Assembly (NCBI GenBank): GCA_947175045.1
Contig: CAMWLH010000014.1
Location: 1 to 15,295 of the forward strand
Source: an uncultured Clostridia bacterium
GTDB lineage: Bacteria; Bacillota; Clostridia; Oscillospirales; Ruminococcaceae
Direction: 5' to 3'
DNA length: 15,295 bases
In this document: positions 13,449 to 15,295 of the stretch, piece by piece
How positions within the stretch are numbered: position 1 is the stretch's first letter
How the letters are laid out: every line of letters begins with the position of its first letter
Translations under genes and position numbers: made by a program
Notes under the pieces: generated by a model
The model's input: the letters and a program-made list of their open reading frames with translations, nothing else
Told to the model about the DNA's origin: nothing
The model's database searches: none

Positions 13449-13491
13449 TTTGAGAAATTTTTGGGAAATGTTTAAGAAATATTAAAGATTT
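13449..13491. promoter_or_regulatory. Tandem 11-bp-phased operator repeats
   Basis: TTTGAGAAAT (13449-13458), TTTGGGAAAT (13460-13469) and TTTAAGAAAT (13471-13480) repeat every 11 bp, with a weaker fourth unit TTAAAGATTT (13482-13491) in phase. The core fits TTTAAG-N5-TTTAAG, the direct-repeat form known for the OmpR-family regulator CiaR. It sits about 12 to 54 nt upstream of the putative -10 at 13432-13437, where such activators bind. No response regulator gene is in the window. Confidence 0.6.
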
Positions 13492-13513
13492 ATTCGGACG
13501 TTTACATACAGAT

Positions 13514-13544
13514 ATTCCCCCTGTTCGTTACGGAAAGGGGGAAT
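13514..13544. terminator. Inverted repeat, possible terminator of the aminotransferase gene
   Basis: ATTCCCCCT (13514-13522) and AGGGGGAAT (13536-13544) form a 9-bp stem with a 13-nt loop, 44 nt beyond the aminotransferase stop. On the minus strand it is followed by ATCTGTATGT without a U-run, so termination is uncertain. Confidence 0.4.
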
Positions 13545-13587
13545 CGGTCTTTAGAAAAAGTTTCTGTGGCACAATGCCGCTGTATTT

Positions 13588-14862
13588 TTATTCGCCCAGC
13601 AGCTTTTCGGTGCTTGCGAGCTTAACGCATACACAGAAAATCTCCATTGCGAGCTTAAGCTCGTCGACGGTGGGGTAGGTGGGAGATATTCTTATATTGC
13701 TGTCGCGCGGGTCTTTACCGTAGGGGTAGGACGCTCCCGCGCCCGTCATGACCACGCCCGCTTCTTTAGCGAGCCCTACTATACGCTTAGCGCAGCCCTC
13801 GAGCGCGTTGAAGCTGATGAAGTATCCGCCCTTGGGGCTGTTCCATTCGCCTATTCCGAGGGGAGCTATCTCCGTTTCGAGAGCAGACAGGACCGCTTCA
13901 AACTTGGGTCTTATTATCTTAGCGTGGAGCTTCATGTGTTCCATGATACCGTTCATATCCTTGAAATACTGAACGTGGTGAAGCTGATTCAGTTTATCGT
14001 AGCCGATAGTCTGGAACGCGAGCTGGTTCTTGATAAAATCTATATTCGCCTTGCTTGCGGCAATGACTGCGATACCGCTGCCGGGGAAAGAAATCTTTGA
14101 CGTGGACGCAAACTCTATGACCATATCGGGGCTGCCCGTTTTTTCGCACTCCTCGATTATATTAAGTATCTTGTCCTGATCCTCCGACAAATGGTGTACG
14201 CAGTAGGCGTTATCCCAGAGGATACGGAAATCCTTAGCCGCGGGCTTAAGCGCCGCGAAGCGCCTTACCACCTCATCGGAGTAGGAAATGCCCGTGGGGT
14301 TGGAGTACATGGGAACGCACCAGATTCCCTTTATGGATTCGTCGGAGCTTACCAGTCTTTCCACCTCGTCCATGTCGGGACCGTCGGGCTTGTAGTCGAT
14401 AGTGATCATATCTATCCCCAGGGATTCGCATATGGCGAAATGCCTGTCATACCCGGGGGAGGGGCAAAGGAACTTTACCCTATCGTATTTGCACCATGGC
14501 TTATCGCTGCCCATAACTCCGAGCTGCAAAGCGCGGATAACATAATCATACATCAGTTGAAGGCTGGAGTTGCCGCCGATAATGATCTGATCGGCAGGAA
14601 CGCCAAGCATTTCCGAGAAAATAGCCTTTGCTTCGGGAATGCCGTCCAGAAGCCCGTAGTTGCGGCAATCAGTACCGTTTTCCGAAACATATTCGTTTCC
14701 GTAGTGATCCATCATTTCCATGGACAGATCAAGCTGGTCGGGGGAGGGCTTTCCGCGGGACATATCCAGTTTGAGACCCTTAGACTTGTACTCGCCGAGC
14801 TGCTGCTCCAGCCGCGCCTTTTCCGCGGCGAGCTGCTCCTTATTCATTTCTGTGTAACGCAT
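13588..14862 (-). CDS. Class 1c aspartate aminotransferase (MocR-like aminotransferase fold)
   Basis: This is a 424-residue PLP enzyme. Landmarks are KLDMSRGKPSPDQLDLS (31-47), IGGNSSLQLMYD at the phosphate-binding turn (95-106), YSNPTG (186-191), WDNAY (216-220) with the PLP-pyridine aspartate D217, and STSKISFPGSG (253-263) with the Schiff-base lysine K256. This combination marks the Aminotran_MocR family (PF12897) whose studied members transfer the amino group of aspartate to 2-oxoglutarate. It is not a MocR regulator, since no DNA-binding domain is present. The ATG at 14862 has AAAGGG 9 nt upstream. A later Met at residue 6 has no ribosome site. The gene has its own promoter and appears to be a single unit. 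Confidence 0.92.
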   Translation of the reverse strand: MRYTEMNKEQLAAEKARLEQQLGEYKSKGLKLDMSRGKPSPDQLDLSMEMMDHYGNEYVSENGTDCRNYGLLDGIPEAKAIFSEMLGVPADQIIIGGNSSLQLMYDYVIRALQLGVMGSDKPWCKYDRVKFLCPSPGYDRHFAICESLGIDMITIDYKPDGPDMDEVERLVSSDESIKGIWCVPMYSNPTGISYSDEVVRRFAALKPAAKDFRILWDNAYCVHHLSEDQDKILNIIEECEKTGSPDMVIEFASTSKISFPGSGIAVIAASKANIDFIKNQLAFQTIGYDKLNQLHHVQYFKDMNGIMEHMKLHAKIIRPKFEAVLSALETEIAPLGIGEWNSPKGGYFISFNALEGCAKRIVGLAKEAGVVMTGAGASYPYGKDPRDSNIRISPTYPTVDELKLAMEIFCVCVKLASTEKLLGE

Positions 14863-14883
14863 CGCATTCTACCCTTTCTTTTT

Positions 14884-14961
14884 TGCGGAGCTTCAAAACC
14901 TTTTTTTGCAGAAGCTCTTTTATAAAAGGCGAAATTTTGTTTTTTCGCCGCCTTTATACAG
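14884..14961 (-). promoter_or_regulatory. Structured leader of the aminotransferase gene
   Basis: Two stems lie in the minus-strand leader. The first pairs TATAAA...GGCGAAA with TTTCGCC...TTTATA (about 14923-14958, small bulges). The second pairs GAGCTTC with GAAGCTC (about 14887-14916) across an A-rich loop. Neither is followed by a U-run, so simple attenuation is not shown. No known riboswitch class is recognised. Confidence 0.45.
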
Positions 14962-14981
14962 CTCTTTTTACTTTCCGATAT

Positions 14982-15010
14982 ATTATATCACATTGATTTG
15001 TTTTTTGCAA
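14982..15010 (-). promoter_or_regulatory. Promoter of the aminotransferase gene
   Basis: On the minus strand: -35 TTGCAA (15010-15005), 17-nt spacer, -10 TATAAT (14987-14982) with TGA before it. Expected start is near 14975, leaving a leader of about 110 nt with two hairpins. Confidence 0.75.
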
Positions 15011-15171
15011 GTGCTTTTTAGCGTTCTTGCAAAAATATTTTTGCTTTTTATCCAAAATCACCAAATGGGGCAGTAATCTTACATTAAAACTGAAAAATCC
15101 TGCCAAAAAATGCGGGCTGTATGTGGACGATAAATCATTTTGGGCGATCAAAGGAGCCGCGCATTCAGTTG
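15011..15171. other. Intergenic stretch, nothing recognised
   Basis: This AT-rich DNA lies between the aminotransferase promoter and the promoter-like site at 15172. A minus-strand frame crosses it but has no ribosome site and runs over the aminotransferase promoter, so it is not taken as a gene. Confidence 0.4.
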
Positions 15172-15200
15172 TTGATATAAATGATAATTTAGCTTAGAAC
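15172..15200 (+). promoter_or_regulatory. Putative promoter of a gene beyond the right edge
   Basis: TTGATA (15172-15177), a 17-nt spacer and TAGAAC (15195-15200). The following leader (aatagccaagaagtcaaag) is close to the leader after the lipid kinase promoter (aataaccgagaagtaaaag, 4173-4191), which supports its being a real promoter. No start codon is reached before the window ends. Confidence 0.5.
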
Positions 15201-15239
15201 AACATAATAGCCAAGAAGTCAAAGGGACTTACGCCAAGA

Positions 15240-15295
15240 ACAGCATAACGCCCACGCATGAATTTCCCGCAAGCCGCCGTGGAAGCGCAGCCCGC
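15240..15295 (+). repeat. Dispersed leader repeat, copy D (cut by the window edge)
   Basis: The sequence acagcataacgcccacgc, then gaatttcccgcaagccgc and gtggaagcgca, aligns with the left half of the copy at 8161-8314. The right half lies outside the window. By analogy with the other copies a plus-strand gene should start shortly beyond the edge. Confidence 0.6.

Noticed and set aside
13446..13480. Repeats at 13446-13480 as a CRISPR fragment
   Set aside because: The units are 10-11 bp and adjacent, without spacers, and lie in a promoter; an operator fits better.
13588..14862. Aminotransferase as a MocR-type transcription regulator
   Set aside because: There is no N-terminal winged-helix domain; the protein begins directly with the aminotransferase region.
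14191..14925. Plus-strand frame of about 244 codons opposite the aminotransferase
   Set aside because: It is a shadow of a PLP enzyme with intact catalytic residues and resembles no family.

Overview
The window looks like chromosomal DNA of an anaerobic Clostridia member, most likely Oscillospiraceae/Ruminococcaceae. The grounds are a T-box leader with an intrinsic terminator in front of leuA, strong A/G-rich Shine-Dalgarno sites, near-consensus sigma-A promoters with extended -10 boxes, and the protein types present (two-zinc-ribbon membrane protein, TPM protein with a Gly/His tail, class 1c aspartate aminotransferase). The genus is an inference. No rRNA, tRNA, CRISPR array, prophage or insertion sequence was seen.

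Left block (1-3862, minus strand): five genes in one direction read from a promoter at 3915-3943. In transcription order they are a low-molecular-weight tyrosine phosphatase, an EcfT-type membrane protein, an unrecognised lipoprotein, an HD-domain phosphohydrolase and a Nudix hydrolase with a zinc ribbon. Gaps are small (11 to 75 nt, with a possible 4-nt overlap at the first junction). The EcfT has no ATPase or S component beside it.

Middle block (3863-10716, plus strand): a diacylglycerol/lipid kinase gene with a perfect consensus promoter; then a leucine T-box riboswitch (CUC specifier, UGGU acceptor-pairing bulge, 11-bp terminator) controlling leuA, whose end overlaps or abuts a sirtuin gene. 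Next come a double-zinc-ribbon membrane protein gene overlapping a TPM-domain protein gene, followed closely by dtd (D-aminoacyl-tRNA deacylase). A 17-bp perfect hairpin closes this block where it meets the converging chemotaxis receptor gene.

Right block (10820-14862, minus strand): a methyl-accepting chemotaxis protein with no other chemotaxis genes near it; a small membrane protein that appears split into two frames joined by a TAATG stop/start, with an 11-bp-phased operator upstream; and a class 1c aspartate aminotransferase with two hairpins in its leader.

The most unusual feature is a dispersed, structured repeat found in four versions (4197-4247, 5629-5726, 8161-8314, 15240-15295). 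In the three complete cases it lies in the 5' leader and ends exactly at the Shine-Dalgarno of the next gene. The 8184-8298 core has perfect 13-nt terminal inverted repeats. The copies at 4197 and 15240 also share a related promoter and leader. The second notable feature is the phased TTTRRGAAAT operator at 13449-13491, which has the spacing of OmpR-family (CiaR-like) sites. No new multi-gene defence system is visible.
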